This document shows, piece by piece, positions 6,457 through 6,579 of a stretch of 6,579 nt of DNA. The stretch spans positions 1-6,579 of the forward strand of contig JBBSEZ010000515.1 of assembly GCA_038239195.1 (NCBI GenBank), read 5' to 3'. The translations under genes were made by a program, and so were the position numbers. Source of the stretch: JBBSEZ01 sp038239195 (GTDB lineage Bacteria; Planctomycetota; Planctomycetia; Gemmatales; Gemmataceae). Every line of letters begins with the position of its first letter. The first letter of the stretch is position 1. The notes below the pieces were generated by a model. It was not told where the DNA came from, did not search any database, and worked only from the letters and a program-made list of their open reading frames with translations.

Positions 6457-6579
6457 GTAGGGTGGGCCGAGTCTTCGAGGCCCACGCGGTCGCGACCACC
6501 GGACGCAGGGTGGGCCGAGTCTTCGAGGCCCACGCGGTCGCGACCACCGGACGTAGGGTGGGCCGAGTCTGCGAGGCCC
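6457..6579. repeat. 48-bp tandem repeat with internal palindromes, cut by the window end
   Basis: Units begin at 6457, 6505 and 6553 with an exact 48-base period; the third is cut after 27 bases. Units 1 and 2 differ at one base (T6458 versus C6506); unit 3 differs from unit 1 at 6571 (G for T). Each complete unit has a 7-bp stem, GTGGGCC and GGCCCAC, around a 10-base loop (6462-6468 with 6479-6485 in unit 1), then a 10-bp palindrome GGTCGCGACC (6488-6497 in unit 1). The array begins 19 bases after the stop of gene 4 and could shape its transcript end, though there is no T-run. The 21-base spacers with identical sequence argue against CRISPR. It resembles dispersed palindromic repeats I recall from planctomycetes. 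Confidence 0.88.

Noticed and set aside
4938..6533. A 531-codon minus-strand frame over genes 3 and 4
   Set aside because: It starts inside the 48-bp repeat array, and its N-terminus is translated repeat. It crosses two well-supported genes, so it is a composition artefact.
6457..6579. Possible CRISPR array at the right end
   Set aside because: The whole 48-base period is repeated, including the part that would be the spacer; true spacers would differ from one another. No cas gene is present.

Overview
The window most likely comes from a member of the Planctomycetota, probably near Gemmataceae. The grounds are a strongly G+C-rich sequence, four exported or membrane-anchored proteins of types I recognise from planctomycete genomes (HtrA-like trypsin-fold/PDZ proteins and a glutamine-amidotransferase-fold protein with a signal peptide), and short palindromic intergenic repeats of a kind I recall from that group. 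This assignment rests on pattern recognition, not on a search.

Layout: all four genes lie on the + strand and are closely spaced. A 5' leader of about 170 bases carries a 9-bp inverted repeat. Gene 1 (172-2031) is an HtrA-like serine protease with an intact His-Asp-Ser triad, one PDZ domain, a Gly/Pro linker and a C-terminal domain of about 235 residues that I do not recognise. After 58 bases, gene 2 (2090-3202) is an exported trypsin-fold/PDZ protein whose catalytic serine position is glycine. A 163-base gap holds three palindromic repeat units. Gene 3 (3366-5474) is a 702-residue exported fusion of a trypsin fold with all three catalytic residues replaced, two PDZ domains, a Lys/Pro linker and an alpha/beta-hydrolase domain whose nucleophile serine is also glycine. 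After 39 bases, gene 4 (5514-6437) is an exported protein with a class I glutamine-amidotransferase-like fold and no catalytic cysteine in the expected place. The window ends inside a 48-bp tandem repeat array.

Interpretation: the cluster looks like a cell-envelope protein set with one apparently competent protease and up to three proteins on enzyme scaffolds without the usual active sites. The most interesting reading (inference) is an envelope quality-control or signalling module in which the pseudoproteases bind substrates or partners through PDZ domains and regulate or feed the active protease. Nothing in the sequence proves that the products interact.
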